A DNA stretch of 64,000 bases from positions 468,728-532,727 of the forward strand of contig NZ_PPPX01000001.1 of NCBI RefSeq assembly GCF_002902305.1. Reading direction: 5' to 3'. Positions within the stretch are counted from its first letter, which is position 1, and each line of letters opens with the position of its first letter. A model generated the notes under the pieces. The model was not told the origin of the DNA and made no database searches. It worked only from the letters and a program-made list of their open reading frames with translations. This document shows positions 19,314 through 30,028 of this stretch, one piece after another. A program made the position numbers and the translations under genes. The DNA comes from Staphylococcus argensis. GTDB lineage: Bacteria > Bacillota > Bacilli > Staphylococcales > Staphylococcaceae.

Positions 19314-19937
19314 AACGAGGCACCCTCCAGTAGTCAAATTTAACTCAAAGTTAGTGTAACGCATTTACATGGCGTATAAAAGAGTTCAAACCCTTGTGAA
19401 TGCTCTATTTGTTTCATCATTTGTCAAAGCTTATTCAGCTCTTTTTTTAAACTTCAAATTATACAGTTCATTACATTATATCATTTTACAACCCTGTGTG
19501 GAATCAGTCATACTATAATCGACATAAATATTATCCACATCGTTAGTAATCTCTGTTGATCAATAGTGACTATAATGACCACGACATAGATTGTCGAGAG
19601 GGTCTAACGTGTTAGAGTCGGAATGGATAAGAATGTAAAGTCATGTAATTAAGTAATAAGGTTGATTATGCCATTAGCATATCATGAATCTTTACATTTT
19701 TCTTTAATTTATATGTAATTTATATAAATATTAAAAGTAAATTAATCTTATCTTAATGTCAGTAGTGAATAAAATGATAGGTTGTTACTACGTACAAGTT
19801 AAAGCAAGATTGGTAGTAACATTAGCCTATCTATACATATATATTACTAGTGAAAAAGTGTATAATATATCTTATTGGCATAAAACAATTAAGCCTTACA
19901 TTTTACTATAGATTATACGTAATAAGGAGAGAGAATC
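19314..19937. other. Large divergent intergenic region ugtP-murE
   Basis: About 620 bases without a gene. It holds a TCTAAC-GT-GTTAGA palindrome (19603-19616), a CGAC/GTCG hairpin just before it (19582-19596), a long imperfect inverted repeat (19776-19831) and a TATAAT-like box at about 19861 for murE. Nothing matches a riboswitch class I recognise. Confidence 0.6.
19776..19831. repeat. Imperfect inverted repeat upstream of murE
   Basis: GATAGG and GTTACTAC (19776-19791) pair with GTAGTAAC and CCTATC (19813-19831), giving a 14-pair stem with an internal asymmetric bulge and a 21-base loop. No T-run follows. It may be a 5' leader hairpin or an operator. Confidence 0.5.
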
Positions 19938-21422
19938 GTGAAGGCGAGTGCATTGTTCGAAAAAATTAAAGTAAAACAGGTTATCGGCAGTTTAGATAAA
20001 GAAGTGAACGATATTACGACAGATTCTCGTACTGCAAAGCCAGGAAGTATCTTCGTTGCATCAGTAGGCTACACAGTGGATAGTCATCGTTTCTGTCAGC
20101 AAGTGGCTGATGCAGGATGTGAAGTTGTTGTCGTGAATCATGAGCAAGATATTAATGGTGATGTCACACAAATCATCGTTCCGGACACGCTACGAGTAGC
20201 GAGTTTATTAGCGAATAAGTTATTCGACTTTCCAAGTAAACACCTAACGACGTATGGTGTCACAGGCACAAATGGTAAGACCTCTATCGCAACAATGATT
20301 CATAATATTTACCGAGCGCTGGATAAGAATAGTGCCTATTTAGGAACGAATGGCTTTCAAATTAATGAAGAGAAATCTAAAGGCGAGAACACGACACCTG
20401 AAACAGTTTCTTTAACTAAAAAGATACAAGAAGCCGTTGAAAAAGATGCCGAAGCAATGACGTTAGAAGTCTCAAGTCACGGCCTAGCTTTAGGACGTTT
20501 GCGTGGCGTTGAATTCGATGTTGCGATCTTTTCGAACTTAACGCAAGATCATTTAGATTTCCATGGTTCAATGGAAGCGTACGGGCACGCGAAGTCGTTG
20601 CTTTTTAGTCAACTTGGTCAAGACCTCTCTAAAGACAAATTCGTAGTGCTTAATAAAGATGATGATTTCTCCGAATACTTGGCGACGGTTACACCGTTCG
20701 AAGCCTTCACATATGGTATAGATAATGAAGCCCAATTTATGGCTACCAATATTCAAGAAACGTTACAAGGTGTCACATTTGATTTAGCAACGCCTTTCGG
20801 TACATATCCTATTCAATCCCCATATGTAGGTAAGTTTAATATTTCTAACATTATGGCTGCTATTATCGCTGTATGGAGTACAGGTATCAGCCTCGAAGAA
20901 CTCAGCCGAGTAGTACCTCGTTTAGAACCAGTTGAAGGTCGTCTTGAAGTGCTCGATCCTGATCTGCCAATTGATTTGATTATCGATTATGCGCATACAG
21001 CTGACGGAATGAATAAATTGATCGACGCAGTAAAACCTTTCGTTAAACAGAAACTGATCTTCCTCGTAGGCATGGCTGGAGAAAGAGACATGGGCAAGAC
21101 GCCAGAAATGGGAACCGTTGCATGTCGCGCAGATTACGTCATCTTCACACCAGACAACCCAGCCAATGACGATCCTAAGATGTTGACTGCTGAGCTTGCT
21201 AAAGGTGCTACACATGATAACTATGTCGAGTTTGATGATCGTGCTGAAGGTATTCGTCACGCTATTGAAGTAGCTGAGCCAGGTGATACCGTCGTGCTTG
21301 CTTCTAAAGGACGTGAACCTTATCAAATCATGCCTGGGCATGTTAAAGTACCTCATCGTGATGATTTAATCGGTTTAGAAGCGGCGTATAAGAAATTCGG
21401 CGGTGGACCGGTTGAAGATTAA
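19938..21422 (+). CDS. murE: UDP-N-acetylmuramoyl-L-alanyl-D-glutamate--L-lysine ligase
   Basis: A 494-residue Mur ligase that adds L-lysine to UDP-MurNAc-Ala-Glu in cytosolic peptidoglycan synthesis. The ATP-binding TGTNGKT lies at residues 110-115 after Val108-Thr109, and the substrate-selecting motif is DNPAND at 406-411, the lysine-type form rather than the diaminopimelate-type DNPR, in accord with a staphylococcal wall. The GTG start at 19938 follows AAGGAGA at about 7 bases; no ATG is better placed. The next small gene overlaps its 3' end. Confidence 0.96.
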   Translation: MKASALFEKIKVKQVIGSLDKEVNDITTDSRTAKPGSIFVASVGYTVDSHRFCQQVADAGCEVVVVNHEQDINGDVTQIIVPDTLRVASLLANKLFDFPSKHLTTYGVTGTNGKTSIATMIHNIYRALDKNSAYLGTNGFQINEEKSKGENTTPETVSLTKKIQEAVEKDAEAMTLEVSSHGLALGRLRGVEFDVAIFSNLTQDHLDFHGSMEAYGHAKSLLFSQLGQDLSKDKFVVLNKDDDFSEYLATVTPFEAFTYGIDNEAQFMATNIQETLQGVTFDLATPFGTYPIQSPYVGKFNISNIMAAIIAVWSTGISLEELSRVVPRLEPVEGRLEVLDPDLPIDLIIDYAHTADGMNKLIDAVKPFVKQKLIFLVGMAGERDMGKTPEMGTVACRADYVIFTPDNPANDDPKMLTAELAKGATHDNYVEFDDRAEGIRHAIEVAEPGDTVVLASKGREPYQIMPGHVKVPHRDDLIGLEAAYKKFGGGPVED

Positions 21423-21645
21423 AGAGGTCCAGTTAGCAGAAGTAGCACGTAAAGTCTATATTTATAAAAATGAGTCAGAACGAGCGACATTGATAGCCAT
21501 ACCTGATTTGGAATGGTCAATGTTACTTCCTGATACGCAAGACGAACAAGAAGTCGAAACGGAACTCGTGATGCATTTATTTATCTTAATGGATGACGAT
21601 GATGCTGAACATATAGCTAGACAAATTATTCAATGGTTACAATAA
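21412..21645 (+). CDS. Conserved small acidic protein of unknown function
   Basis: A 77-residue acidic protein rich in Glu and Asp, with no membrane segment or signal peptide and no known motif. It sits between murE and prfC, as a similar small hypothetical gene does in S. aureus. The start is uncertain: TTG 21412 has GGTGG about 6 bases upstream, and GTG 21403 is the alternative; both overlap the murE end. prfC begins 20 bases after its stop. The C-terminal [18 protein letters not shown] is compact and helical. Confidence 0.7.
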   Translation: MKIKEVQLAEVARKVYIYKNESERATLIAIPDLEWSMLLPDTQDEQEVETELVMHLFILMDDDDAEHIARQIIQWLQ

Positions 21646-21665
21646 ATAATTAAAGGAGTTAAAGC

Positions 21666-23228
21666 ATGTCTATCAAAGAAGAAGTTGAATCTAGAAAAAC
21701 CTTTGCCATCATTTCTCACCCGGATGCTGGTAAGACAACATTAACTGAAAAATTACTGCTTTTCGGTGGTGCGATTAGAGAAGCAGGTACCGTTAAAGGT
21801 AAGAAGACGGGTAAATTTGCGACAAGTGATTGGATGAAAGTGGAACAAGAACGTGGTATCTCTGTTACAAGTTCTGTGATGCAATTTGATTATGATCACT
21901 ATAAGATTAATATTCTTGATACCCCAGGACACGAGGATTTCTCCGAAGACACGTATCGTACATTGATGGCAGTCGACAGTGCAGTCATGGTTATCGACTG
22001 TGCGAAAGGAATTGAGCCTCAAACACTTAAACTGTTTAAAGTTTGTAAGATGAGAGGCATTCCTATCTTCACCTTTATCAACAAGCTCGATCGAGTAGGG
22101 AAAGAACCGTTTGAATTACTTGATGAAATTGAAGAAACACTTAATATTGAAACGTATCCAATGAATTGGCCAATTGGAATGGGTCAGAATTTCTTCGGTA
22201 TTATTGATCGTAATGAGAAGACGATTGAACCATTTAGAGATGAAGAGAATTTACTTCATCTTAATGACGATTTCGAATTGGAAGAGTCTCATCCGATTGC
22301 GAATGATTCTGCTTATGAACAGGCTATTGAAGAGTTAATGCTCGTAGATGAAGCAGGCGAAGACTTCGATACTGATGCATTGTTAGGCGGTGAACTCACA
22401 CCTGTATTCTTCGGTTCAGCGCTGGCTAACTTCGGTGTAGAGAATTTCTTGAATGCGTACGTAGATCACGCACCAATGCCTAATGCAAGACAGACGAAAG
22501 ATGGTAGTGAAGTGAGCCCTTATGATACTGATTTCTCAGGATTCATTTTTAAAATTCAAGCTAACATGGATCCTAAACATCGTGACCGTATTGCGTTTAT
22601 GCGTGTCGTAAGTGGTGCTTTCGAACGCGGTATGGATGTGAAACTACAGCGTACGAATAAGAAACAAAAGATTACACGTTCAACATCATTTATGGCCGAC
22701 GATAAAGAAACTGTGAACCATGCGGTTTCAGGAGATATCATCGGACTTTATGACACGGGTAACTACCAAATTGGCGACACTTTAGTAGGTGGAAATCAAA
22801 AATTTGAGTTTGAAGACTTACCTCAATTTACGCCAGAACGCTTTATGAAAGTGTCACCGAAAAACGTTATGAAACAGAAACACTTCCACAAGGGTATTGA
22901 ACAACTTGTGCAAGAGGGTGCAATTCAGTACTATAAAACGTTGCACACTAATCAAATTATTCTTGGTGCTGTGGGACAACTACAATTCGAAGTGTTCGAG
23001 CATCGCCTTAACACAGAATATAACGTCGAAGTGGTCATGGAACCAGTAGGTCAGAAGATTGCGCGTTGGATTGAGAATGAAGAAGATATCAAAGATAAGA
23101 TGAATACTTCACGCTCAATATTAGTTAAAGATCGCTATGACCAATACGTTTTCTTATTTGAAAATGAATTTGCGACAAGATGGTTTGAAGAGAAATTCCC
23201 TGAAATTAAATTATATAGTTTGTTATAA
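21666..23228 (+). CDS. prfC: Peptide chain release factor 3
   Basis: A 520-residue translational GTPase that removes RF1/RF2 from the ribosome after termination. G-domain motifs are visible: G1 SHPDAGKTT at about 17-25, G2 around ERGISVTSS (63-71), G3 DTPGH at about 87-91 and G4 NKLD at about 141-144. Domains II and III follow with [12 protein letters not shown] near 440. Length matches RF3. AAAGGAG lies 8 bases before the ATG. The start of the downstream riboswitch transcript overlaps its last codons. Confidence 0.95.
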   Translation: MSIKEEVESRKTFAIISHPDAGKTTLTEKLLLFGGAIREAGTVKGKKTGKFATSDWMKVEQERGISVTSSVMQFDYDHYKINILDTPGHEDFSEDTYRTLMAVDSAVMVIDCAKGIEPQTLKLFKVCKMRGIPIFTFINKLDRVGKEPFELLDEIEETLNIETYPMNWPIGMGQNFFGIIDRNEKTIEPFRDEENLLHLNDDFELEESHPIANDSAYEQAIEELMLVDEAGEDFDTDALLGGELTPVFFGSALANFGVENFLNAYVDHAPMPNARQTKDGSEVSPYDTDFSGFIFKIQANMDPKHRDRIAFMRVVSGAFERGMDVKLQRTNKKQKITRSTSFMADDKETVNHAVSGDIIGLYDTGNYQIGDTLVGGNQKFEFEDLPQFTPERFMKVSPKNVMKQKHFHKGIEQLVQEGAIQYYKTLHTNQIILGAVGQLQFEVFEHRLNTEYNVEVVMEPVGQKIARWIENEEDIKDKMNTSRSILVKDRYDQYVFLFENEFATRWFEEKFPEIKLYSLL

Positions 23229-23248
23229 CTATTAGAGTTGTGTATAAT
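23220..23248 (+). promoter_or_regulatory. Promoter of the terC riboswitch transcript
   Basis: TTGTTA (23220-23225) and TATAAT (23243-23248) with 17-base spacing, overlapping the prfC stop codon and placing the start near 23255, upstream of the aptamer. Confidence 0.7.
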
Positions 23249-23279
23249 TACCTTTAACAAATAGCATACCTATGACTAA

Positions 23280-23440
23280 CATAGTCAGAGGGGAGTAACT
23301 TAACTATTCGATATAGAGTGGTTGTCATATGACAAAGCACAGCCACTGTCGAATAGCGTCACTTTGTCGTCATTACGAAGACTATATCTTCCGGTAAAGT
23401 GGGCAAATATTATCTGCTAAGTGAGACCTTTGCTACTGTC
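23280..23440 (+). promoter_or_regulatory. yybP-ykoY manganese riboswitch
   Basis: The 5' leader of terC shows the conserved marks of the Mn2+ riboswitch: AGGGGAGTA at about 23289, the paired ACTTTGTCGTCATTACG ... CCGGTAAAGT arms (23361-23400), and the 3' closing GAGACCTTTGC (about 23423-23433). In known members Mn2+ docks two loops together and switches on genes for Mn export or TerC-type membrane proteins. No clear terminator with a T-run follows, so control may be at translation. Confidence 0.88.
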
Positions 23441-23552
23441 ATGAATTATGTCTAGAAGTGCAAATATTTCTTTGTGAAATAGGCATATATTCGATTGACG
23501 GATGGCATAGGTCTCTATTTGTATTCAATAATATTTGAAGGAGTTGTCCTTG

Positions 23553-24347
23553 ATGGATCCGAGTTTAATATTACCTTATCTGTGGGTGCTCGTCGTATTA
23601 GTCTTTCTCGAAGGGTTATTAGCTGCTGACAATGCTGTTGTCATGGCTGTAATGGTGAAGCATCTTCCACCAGAACAGCGCAAGAAAGCATTGTTCTATG
23701 GCCTGTTGGGCGCCTTTATCTTTAGATTTATCGCTTTATTTCTTATTAGTATTATCGTTAATTTCTGGTATATTCAAGCTGCAGGAGCAATCTACTTGCT
23801 CTACATGTCTGCGAAGAATCTCTATCATTTCTTTAAAAATAAAGATGAAGGACCTCAGAATCCTGATGACGTAGAATCAACTGAATCAGAAGAAGAACAG
23901 AAAGTCAGTAAAGGGCATTTCTGGTCTACCGTCTTTAAAGTAGAGTTTGCTGATATTGCCTTTGCGATTGATTCTATGCTTGCAGCGATGGCAATTGCCT
24001 TTACGTTACCTACTTTAGGAATTCACTTCGGCGGTATGGATTTAGGTCAGTTTGCCGTGATGTTCCTCGGTGGTATGATTGGCGTTATTCTAATGCGTTT
24101 CGCAGCCACTTGGTTTGTGGAACTCTTGAACAAATATCCAGGATTAGAAGGCGCAGCATTTGCTATCGTCGGCTGGGTAGGAATTAAGCTTGTCGTCTTA
24201 GTCCTCGCACATAAAGATGTAGGTGTCCTCCCAGAGTCATTCCCGCATAGTATGTTATGGCAAATCATCTTCTGGTCTGTGATGATTATCCTAGTGATTG
24301 TAGGTTGGCTAACGTCATTGAGAATGAACAAGAAACAAAGTAAATAA
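23553..24347 (+). CDS. TerC family membrane protein
   Basis: A 264-residue membrane protein with seven to eight hydrophobic segments. TerC marks are EGLLAADNAVVMAVM near residue 20-35 and FADIAFAIDSMLA near 140, both with the acidic residues thought to bind metal within the membrane. The upstream manganese riboswitch indicates Mn2+ homeostasis; TerC/MeeF proteins are known to export Mn or load it onto exoenzymes. ATG 23553 has AAGGAG about 10 bases upstream. A charged cytosolic loop (about 90-125) separates the two halves. Confidence 0.92.
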   Translation: MDPSLILPYLWVLVVLVFLEGLLAADNAVVMAVMVKHLPPEQRKKALFYGLLGAFIFRFIALFLISIIVNFWYIQAAGAIYLLYMSAKNLYHFFKNKDEGPQNPDDVESTESEEEQKVSKGHFWSTVFKVEFADIAFAIDSMLAAMAIAFTLPTLGIHFGGMDLGQFAVMFLGGMIGVILMRFAATWFVELLNKYPGLEGAAFAIVGWVGIKLVVLVLAHKDVGVLPESFPHSMLWQIIFWSVMIILVIVGWLTSLRMNKKQSK

Positions 24348-24362
24348 CCCTTTCATATATAT

Positions 24363-24419
24363 ACACGCTTTAACATTGCATTTTACTTCTACAAATTGTA
24401 ATTTAAAGCGTGTTTTTTA
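24363..24419 (+). terminator. Terminator of terC
   Basis: ACACGCTTTAA and TTAAAGCGTGT arms with a long loop, followed by six T, 16 bases after the stop. Confidence 0.85.
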
Positions 24420-24708
24420 TTGAAGCTCAACGATTGGGGTGAGAAAGATAGGGAAGATTCGCGCTAGGATAAGGGATGGGGCACCAATAAGATACTTTAA
24501 GTCAACTCATAGAATAACTTCACTTCTTATCTTACTAAGAATTGATAATTCTGTTGGTTTTATCCTACAATTAAGATAAAATATTTTTCAGTTAAGATAA
24601 GCAATTGAGTTGTAGAAATGTTAATAAATTCTTCTAACTACAAAGCAATTGCCGCTCTAATATGTCATAATATAAACAAATGTTCAGATTTGAATGGAGG
24701 GGCTGTGT

Positions 24709-26670
24709 GTGGACAAGAATGAAAAACACGTTATTCCACGCCATAAATATAAGCGTAAACGACGTGAATTTTTCCACAATGAAGAACGAGAAGCACGTGT
24801 GAAACGAGAACAAGAAAGACAGGAAAGGGAACAACAACGAGAAGCGCAACTGGCGAAGAATAACGAGGAACGTGTGAAAGACAATATGCGTAAAGCACGC
24901 ATCGAGAAGCTCACACAAGAAGAAATACAGCACCAACATGAACGCGCAGTTCAAGAAGAGGCTGAGGATTATCGTCGTCAAGTTGAACAAACCGAAGAGA
25001 ATGAAGTAGATGCACAACACTCTGAGGTAAACAATTCAAATGATGACAAGGTTCCACAAGATATGGAATCTGAAACGCAACTAGGAGAAGATTCGGGTGA
25101 ATCGATGCAGTTGGAATCTTCCGACGCACACCATCAAACTCAGAAACCGCACTCTTTAAATAATGATAAGCAAGAAACGAGACAACATCTAAAGGGGAGT
25201 CACAACGACGACATAGAGCAAGGTGCACGTGGCCGTGATAGTGAACAAGATGTATCTGCCTCTAAACGTCCTCAAAAGACTGTCCATCAGGATAAAACGG
25301 GAAATCACAAGAAAGTATCTGAGAAAGATCATCTTCGAGATGGACGTGAGGATAAAGCATCTAATGAGGGTTCAAACTTTTACTCAGAACAAGCACAACA
25401 GTCTAGAGTAGAGCGTTATGTTTCGGATGATGAGGAGAAACCAGCGCATCACTTGAATACAACAAGTAGAGATCAAAGTACAACATCTTCTGACAAACAT
25501 GGTAAACAGCGAGACATTCTAGAAACAGTGCGCAATTTCTTAACGCAACATTGGGCAAAACTGCTCATTGCGCTAGGCGTCTTACTGTTAATCATACTCA
25601 TATTTGCAATCTTTAATAACGTTAATAACAATGGTAAAGGATCCAATCATCTCTTCCAAAGCAACAACGATGACGATAAACACTACACAGAGACGATGAA
25701 AAGTGCAAATTCAGCGATTCACTCTGTAGTTACAGTTGAAAATGACACAGATAAGTCGCGCTCTTCTGCAGACAAAGAAACACAAGAATCTGGCAAAGAT
25801 AACGAACTAGGTTCAGGTGTCGTCTACAAGAAAGTAGACGACGCTATTTATGTCATGACAAATGCCCATGTGGTAGGTGACAAGAAGAAACAGAAGATTA
25901 CATATGGTGACAATGACTCGACTACTGGAACTGTAATAGGTACGGATAAATGGTCCGATATCGCAGTAGTGAAAGCAAATGTTAAACAACAGAGTGATGT
26001 GAAGCCGATTAAGATGGGCGACTCTAGTATTCTTGTGCTCGGCGAACCTATCATCGTAGTCGGTAATCCTCTAGGTGTGGATTTCAAAGGCAGCGTCTCT
26101 AAAGGAATTATTTCTGGACTCAATCGTCACGTACCTGTCGACATTGATAAAGATGGTGAGTACGATGAGTTGATGAATGCGATTCAAATGGATGCACCAA
26201 TCAACCCGGGTAACTCAGGCGGCGCTGTAGTTGACCGTCGTGGTAAGCTCATCGGTATTGCTTCACTTAAGATTGATATGGATAAAGTTGAAGGTATGGC
26301 CTTTGCATTGCCAGTTAATGATGCGCAATCGATCGCTAAGCAGCTAGAAGATAAAGGCGAAGTCAAATATCCAAATACAGGCATTAAAGTAACGAATTTA
26401 GGCGATTTAAATGAGGGTGAACGCGCATCGCTTAATCTGCCAAATGATGTCGATAAAGGGATTGTCGTTGAAGATGTGAATGATGGTTCACTAGGAGATA
26501 AAGCTGGTTTGCGTAAAAATGACGTTATCGTGAAGTTAGATGATAAAGAAGTAGAAGATAAATTAAGATATAGACAAATTATCTTCAATCATAAAGATGA
26601 TCATAAATCTTTAACAGCTAAAATATACAGAAATGGAAAGGTTAAAGATATTCAAATTAAATTGAAGTAA
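24709..26670 (+). CDS. htrA: HtrA-like membrane serine protease with long charged N-terminus
   Basis: A 653-residue DegP/HtrA protease. Residues 1-280 are a highly charged, Gln/Glu/Lys-rich cytosolic stretch with a basic KRKRREFF start and a coiled-coil stretch (about 20-90); a single membrane span follows at about 284-305. The extracellular trypsin-like domain has the triad His387 (TNAHVVG), Asp417 (WSDIAVV) and Ser503 (NPGNSGG), and a PDZ domain fills about 550-650. S. aureus HtrA1 (769 residues) has the same plan with a longer N-terminus. GTG 24709 follows GGAGG by 8 bases; the ATG at 24694 lies across that site. ktrD follows after 18 bases. Confidence 0.93.
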   Translation: MDKNEKHVIPRHKYKRKRREFFHNEEREARVKREQERQEREQQREAQLAKNNEERVKDNMRKARIEKLTQEEIQHQHERAVQEEAEDYRRQVEQTEENEVDAQHSEVNNSNDDKVPQDMESETQLGEDSGESMQLESSDAHHQTQKPHSLNNDKQETRQHLKGSHNDDIEQGARGRDSEQDVSASKRPQKTVHQDKTGNHKKVSEKDHLRDGREDKASNEGSNFYSEQAQQSRVERYVSDDEEKPAHHLNTTSRDQSTTSSDKHGKQRDILETVRNFLTQHWAKLLIALGVLLLIILIFAIFNNVNNNGKGSNHLFQSNNDDDKHYTETMKSANSAIHSVVTVENDTDKSRSSADKETQESGKDNELGSGVVYKKVDDAIYVMTNAHVVGDKKKQKITYGDNDSTTGTVIGTDKWSDIAVVKANVKQQSDVKPIKMGDSSILVLGEPIIVVGNPLGVDFKGSVSKGIISGLNRHVPVDIDKDGEYDELMNAIQMDAPINPGNSGGAVVDRRGKLIGIASLKIDMDKVEGMAFALPVNDAQSIAKQLEDKGEVKYPNTGIKVTNLGDLNEGERASLNLPNDVDKGIVVEDVNDGSLGDKAGLRKNDVIVKLDDKEVEDKLRYRQIIFNHKDDHKSLTAKIYRNGKVKDIQIKLK

Positions 26671-26688
26671 TCTTGAGGTGAATTAAGG

Positions 26689-28047
26689 TTGTCCATTTTC
26701 AATCAATTATTAAAAAAATCGAGTCCTCAACAAGGTATTGTAATGTACTATCTCTTTGCGATTGTGGTCGCGTTCTTATTACTCAACCTTCCATTTGTGC
26801 ATAAACCGGGTGTAGATGTTGATCCTATCGATTCATTGTTCGTAGCTGTCTCAGGAGTGAGTGTGACAGGCCTATCGCCGATTGATATCGCATCAACGTA
26901 TTCTACCTTTGGTCAGATTATCATTATTATCATTCTCAACATCGGTGGAATTGGTGTAATGGCCATCGGTACACTGCTCTGGGTGGTCCTCGGTAAACAT
27001 ATTGGTATCCGTGAACGCCAGCTCATCATGTTAGATAACAATAAGGACAATATGAGTGGTACAGTGAAATTGATTATAGAAATCGTGAGAACGATTCTGA
27101 TTATCGAACTCGTAGGTGCGTTACTACTCGCGTTCTATTTCTATCGAGACAGTCACGATTTGAATTATGCATTGATGCAGGGCGTGTTCGTTTCAGTATC
27201 AGCCACCACTAACGGAGGGCTCGATATTACTGGTAAATCCTTAATGCCGTACGCGAATGACTATTTCGTTCAAACGATTGTCATGTTTTTAATCGTCTTA
27301 GGCTCCATTGGCTTTCCGGTATTATTGGAAACGAAAGCGTATATCAAGAATCGGATTCCGAATTTCCGTTTTTCATTATTTGCTAAAATAACGACGGTCA
27401 CTTATTTCGCATTATTTATCTTCGGTTTCTTGATTATCTTGTTATTAGAACACAATCATCTATTTAAAGGGATGTCCTGGCACAAGGAACTGTTCTACGC
27501 GATGTTCCAGTCATCTACTACACGTAGTGCGGGTTTACAGACTATCGACGTAAGTCAATTTGGACAAGCGACGAATCTGATTATGGGATTACTCATGTTC
27601 ATCGGATCATCACCTAGTTCAGTAGGAGGGGGTATTCGTACGACAACGTTTGCGATTCTGCTCCTCTTCTTACTTAACTTTAACAATAATAACGAACGAA
27701 CAGCGATTAAGGTATTTAATCGTGAAATTCACGGGCTAGATATTCAACGTTCCTTCGCCGTCTTCACGATGGCCAGCGTTCTCACATTTATAGGTGTCAT
27801 TATTATGCTCGTGGTTGAGAATGGTAAGATGTCTTTCTTACAAATTTTCTTCGAAGTCATGTCAGCGTTCGGAACGTGTGGTTTATCGCTAGGCATTACG
27901 AGCAACTTAGATGACGTCTCGAAAGTGGTCATTATGATACTGATGTTTATCGGACGTGTAGGCTTGATTACCTTTATCATCATGATAGGCGGTCGTCGCG
28001 AACCAGATAAGTATCAATATCCGAAAGAACGTATTCAAATTGGTTAA
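26689..28047 (+). CDS. ktrD: Potassium uptake channel subunit KtrD/KtrB (TrkH family)
   Basis: A 452-residue K+ channel of the Ktr/Trk superfamily with four repeated membrane-pore-membrane units. Selectivity-loop glycines appear in SVTGLSPID (residue about 60), SATTNGGLDI (about 172), STTRSAGLQT (about 280) and FGTCGLSLGI (about 398). Such subunits work with the cytosolic KtrA/KtrC RCK protein, itself bound by c-di-AMP. In S. aureus the gene next to htrA is ktrD, which guides the symbol; ktrB is the alternative name. TTG 26689 follows GAGGTG by 8 bases. Confidence 0.88.
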   Translation: MSIFNQLLKKSSPQQGIVMYYLFAIVVAFLLLNLPFVHKPGVDVDPIDSLFVAVSGVSVTGLSPIDIASTYSTFGQIIIIIILNIGGIGVMAIGTLLWVVLGKHIGIRERQLIMLDNNKDNMSGTVKLIIEIVRTILIIELVGALLLAFYFYRDSHDLNYALMQGVFVSVSATTNGGLDITGKSLMPYANDYFVQTIVMFLIVLGSIGFPVLLETKAYIKNRIPNFRFSLFAKITTVTYFALFIFGFLIILLLEHNHLFKGMSWHKELFYAMFQSSTTRSAGLQTIDVSQFGQATNLIMGLLMFIGSSPSSVGGGIRTTTFAILLLFLLNFNNNNERTAIKVFNREIHGLDIQRSFAVFTMASVLTFIGVIIMLVVENGKMSFLQIFFEVMSAFGTCGLSLGITSNLDDVSKVVIMILMFIGRVGLITFIIMIGGRREPDKYQYPKERIQIG

Positions 28048-28060
28048 TTTATTGATTTAA

Positions 28061-28123
28061 ACAGGTAAGGACAAAGTAAGTATCATTTTTGATGATTTCT
28101 TGCTTTCGTTCTTGCCTTTTTTA
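28061..28123 (+). terminator. Terminator of htrA-ktrD
   Basis: A long imperfect hairpin (AGGTAAGGAC ... GTTCTTGCCT) followed by six T. Confidence 0.7.
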
Positions 28124-28225
28124 TATATTGTAAAATGTATATAGCGAAGCGGTGAATGAAATATTTCTATTCACTCATCATGGTCACATGTTAAACTAAA
28201 GAAGATAGTTAGGAGCGAGAAAAAG

Positions 28226-29737
28226 ATGAAAAAAAGTAAAAATATATCTATAGATGTAATAGCGACTTCTGACATGCATAGTTATTTCTTAAATGGGCCA
28301 GATGGATCGAATATTTACCGTGTAGGGACGTATGTCAATCGTGTACGTGAGAATAACCCTAACGTTATTCTGTTAGACAGTGGGGGAAGTCTAGCAGGCT
28401 CTCTAGCTGCTTATTACTACGCAATTGTAGCGCCGTATAAACGTCATCCTATGATCAAGTTGATGAATGCCATGCATTACGATGCGAGTGGAATTAGTCC
28501 AAATGAATTTAAATTTGGCTTGCCATTCTTCTCCCGTTCTATCGCTTTATCCAGATTTCCGTGGCTTTCAGCAAATATTGAATATCAACGTACGAAAGAG
28601 CCTTATTTCTCCACACCTTATACGATTAAGACGATTTCAGGTGTGAAAATAGCTATCGTTGGTTTAACGTCAGACGGATTAATGAAAAGGGAACATTTTG
28701 AAATGGAATCTGATGTGAGTATGGCCAAGACAATGCTAACGGCGAAACGTTGGATTCGCTATATCCACGAAAGCGAATCACCAGACTTTCTGATTGTGAT
28801 TTATCATGGTGGTTTAAACCAATTAAGTCAGAAGCCGCGTGAGCATGATCAAGAAGTGAATGAAGCAGAGAAGATTATTCAAAATCTAGGTGTTATCGAT
28901 TTATTAATTACAGGTCATCAGCATCAAACTTACATCGGTAGAGATAATGAAACACTCTACGTACAAGCGGGGCAGAATGCGGAACAACTCGTTCATGTCA
29001 ATGTGAATTTTAAAAAACATACGACATCCTACGAAGTAGATTTCGTCAATTCTGAAATTGTGGATTTGAATCAGTATCCAGAAGATTTCACGCTGCTAAC
29101 TACGACGTATTACGATCGCAAAGCAGTCGAACACTGGATGGATGAGATAATTAGCGAGCAGGTAGGAGATTTAACGGTGGATGGTTTAGAAGATGTTGTG
29201 ACACGTCCGCATCCGTTCATTCAACTCTTGCATGACAGCATTCAAAGAGAGCATGCCTTTGACATTTCGTGCGTACATTTACCGTGTAATGGCGAACGAG
29301 GTTTGAGCGGTCAAGTGACTAACCAAGATATCTTCGAAGCTTATCCGCACCCAGATGTCCCTATTGATATTACGGTGAAAGGTGCAGATATTAAACAAAT
29401 CCTTGAATACAGTTATGGACATTTAGAGTTTAATGACGGAGAGCTCAGCTTAACGATTATCGATGAAACATTATGCACATTCTGGCAAGGAGTAGAGTAT
29501 GATGTCGATATGACTCAACCACCTAATCATCGAGTTACACTGCACAATATTGATTTAGATCATATGTATCGCGTAGTCATGACAGATTATTGCTACCGTA
29601 ACTATCAGCAAATTCTCGATACAGCGATTATTCACCATACTGATAAAAATACGATGGGTGAGCGAATTGCTCAACAGTTACAAGAGGATGAATATGAATT
29701 AAAGCACAAGCAGACGTTTAAAGTGAAATTGAAGTAG
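28226..29737 (+). CDS. Cytosolic metallophosphatase / 5'-nucleotidase family protein
   Basis: A 503-residue protein with an N-terminal calcineurin-like phosphoesterase domain and a C-terminal 5'-nucleotidase domain. Metal-binding motifs: DMH at residues 16-18, LLDSGG near 50 (DxGD form altered to DSGG), SPNE near 93, YHGG near 193 and GHQHQ near 232. The missing second aspartate in DSGG is seen in the sequence; whether it affects metal binding is unknown. No signal peptide, unlike surface nucleotidases such as AdsA, so it is probably cytosolic. TAGGAG is well placed upstream of the ATG. Confidence 0.87.
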   Translation: MKKSKNISIDVIATSDMHSYFLNGPDGSNIYRVGTYVNRVRENNPNVILLDSGGSLAGSLAAYYYAIVAPYKRHPMIKLMNAMHYDASGISPNEFKFGLPFFSRSIALSRFPWLSANIEYQRTKEPYFSTPYTIKTISGVKIAIVGLTSDGLMKREHFEMESDVSMAKTMLTAKRWIRYIHESESPDFLIVIYHGGLNQLSQKPREHDQEVNEAEKIIQNLGVIDLLITGHQHQTYIGRDNETLYVQAGQNAEQLVHVNVNFKKHTTSYEVDFVNSEIVDLNQYPEDFTLLTTTYYDRKAVEHWMDEIISEQVGDLTVDGLEDVVTRPHPFIQLLHDSIQREHAFDISCVHLPCNGERGLSGQVTNQDIFEAYPHPDVPIDITVKGADIKQILEYSYGHLEFNDGELSLTIIDETLCTFWQGVEYDVDMTQPPNHRVTLHNIDLDHMYRVVMTDYCYRNYQQILDTAIIHHTDKNTMGERIAQQLQEDEYELKHKQTFKVKLK

Positions 29738-29789
29738 TAACGTTTGTTTGTGGCTGAAATTTAGTTCTGTAATACGAATATTTGAGAGT

Positions 29790-29829
29790 GGGAGGACGTA
29801 TAAAATGTGGATGCGTTCTCCCTTTTTTT
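29790..29829 (+). terminator. Terminator of the metallophosphatase gene
   Basis: GGGAGGACG and CGTTCTCCC arms (one G-U pair) followed by seven T. Confidence 0.88.
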
Positions 29830-30028
29830 GTAAAGAATTGAGATTATTTATCTCGTTTACAATCAATAATGAAGTGTTATGAAAGTTGAATCTAATATAG
29901 AAATGCTCAATATAAATATTCTTTTGCTAAACAATTAGGAATTAATAATCAACACTTAGGGAATATTTAACTAGAAAACAAAAGTAATGATATTATAAAA
30001 TTATAAAGTAAAAAGGATAGAATTTTTT

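Noticed and set aside
19365-19937. T-box leader for murE
   Set aside because: No T-box sequence or specifier-like hairpin followed by a terminator with a T-run was seen.
20922-21356. 144-residue frame antisense to murE
   Set aside because: Shadow of a long conserved gene; no ribosome site or family resemblance.
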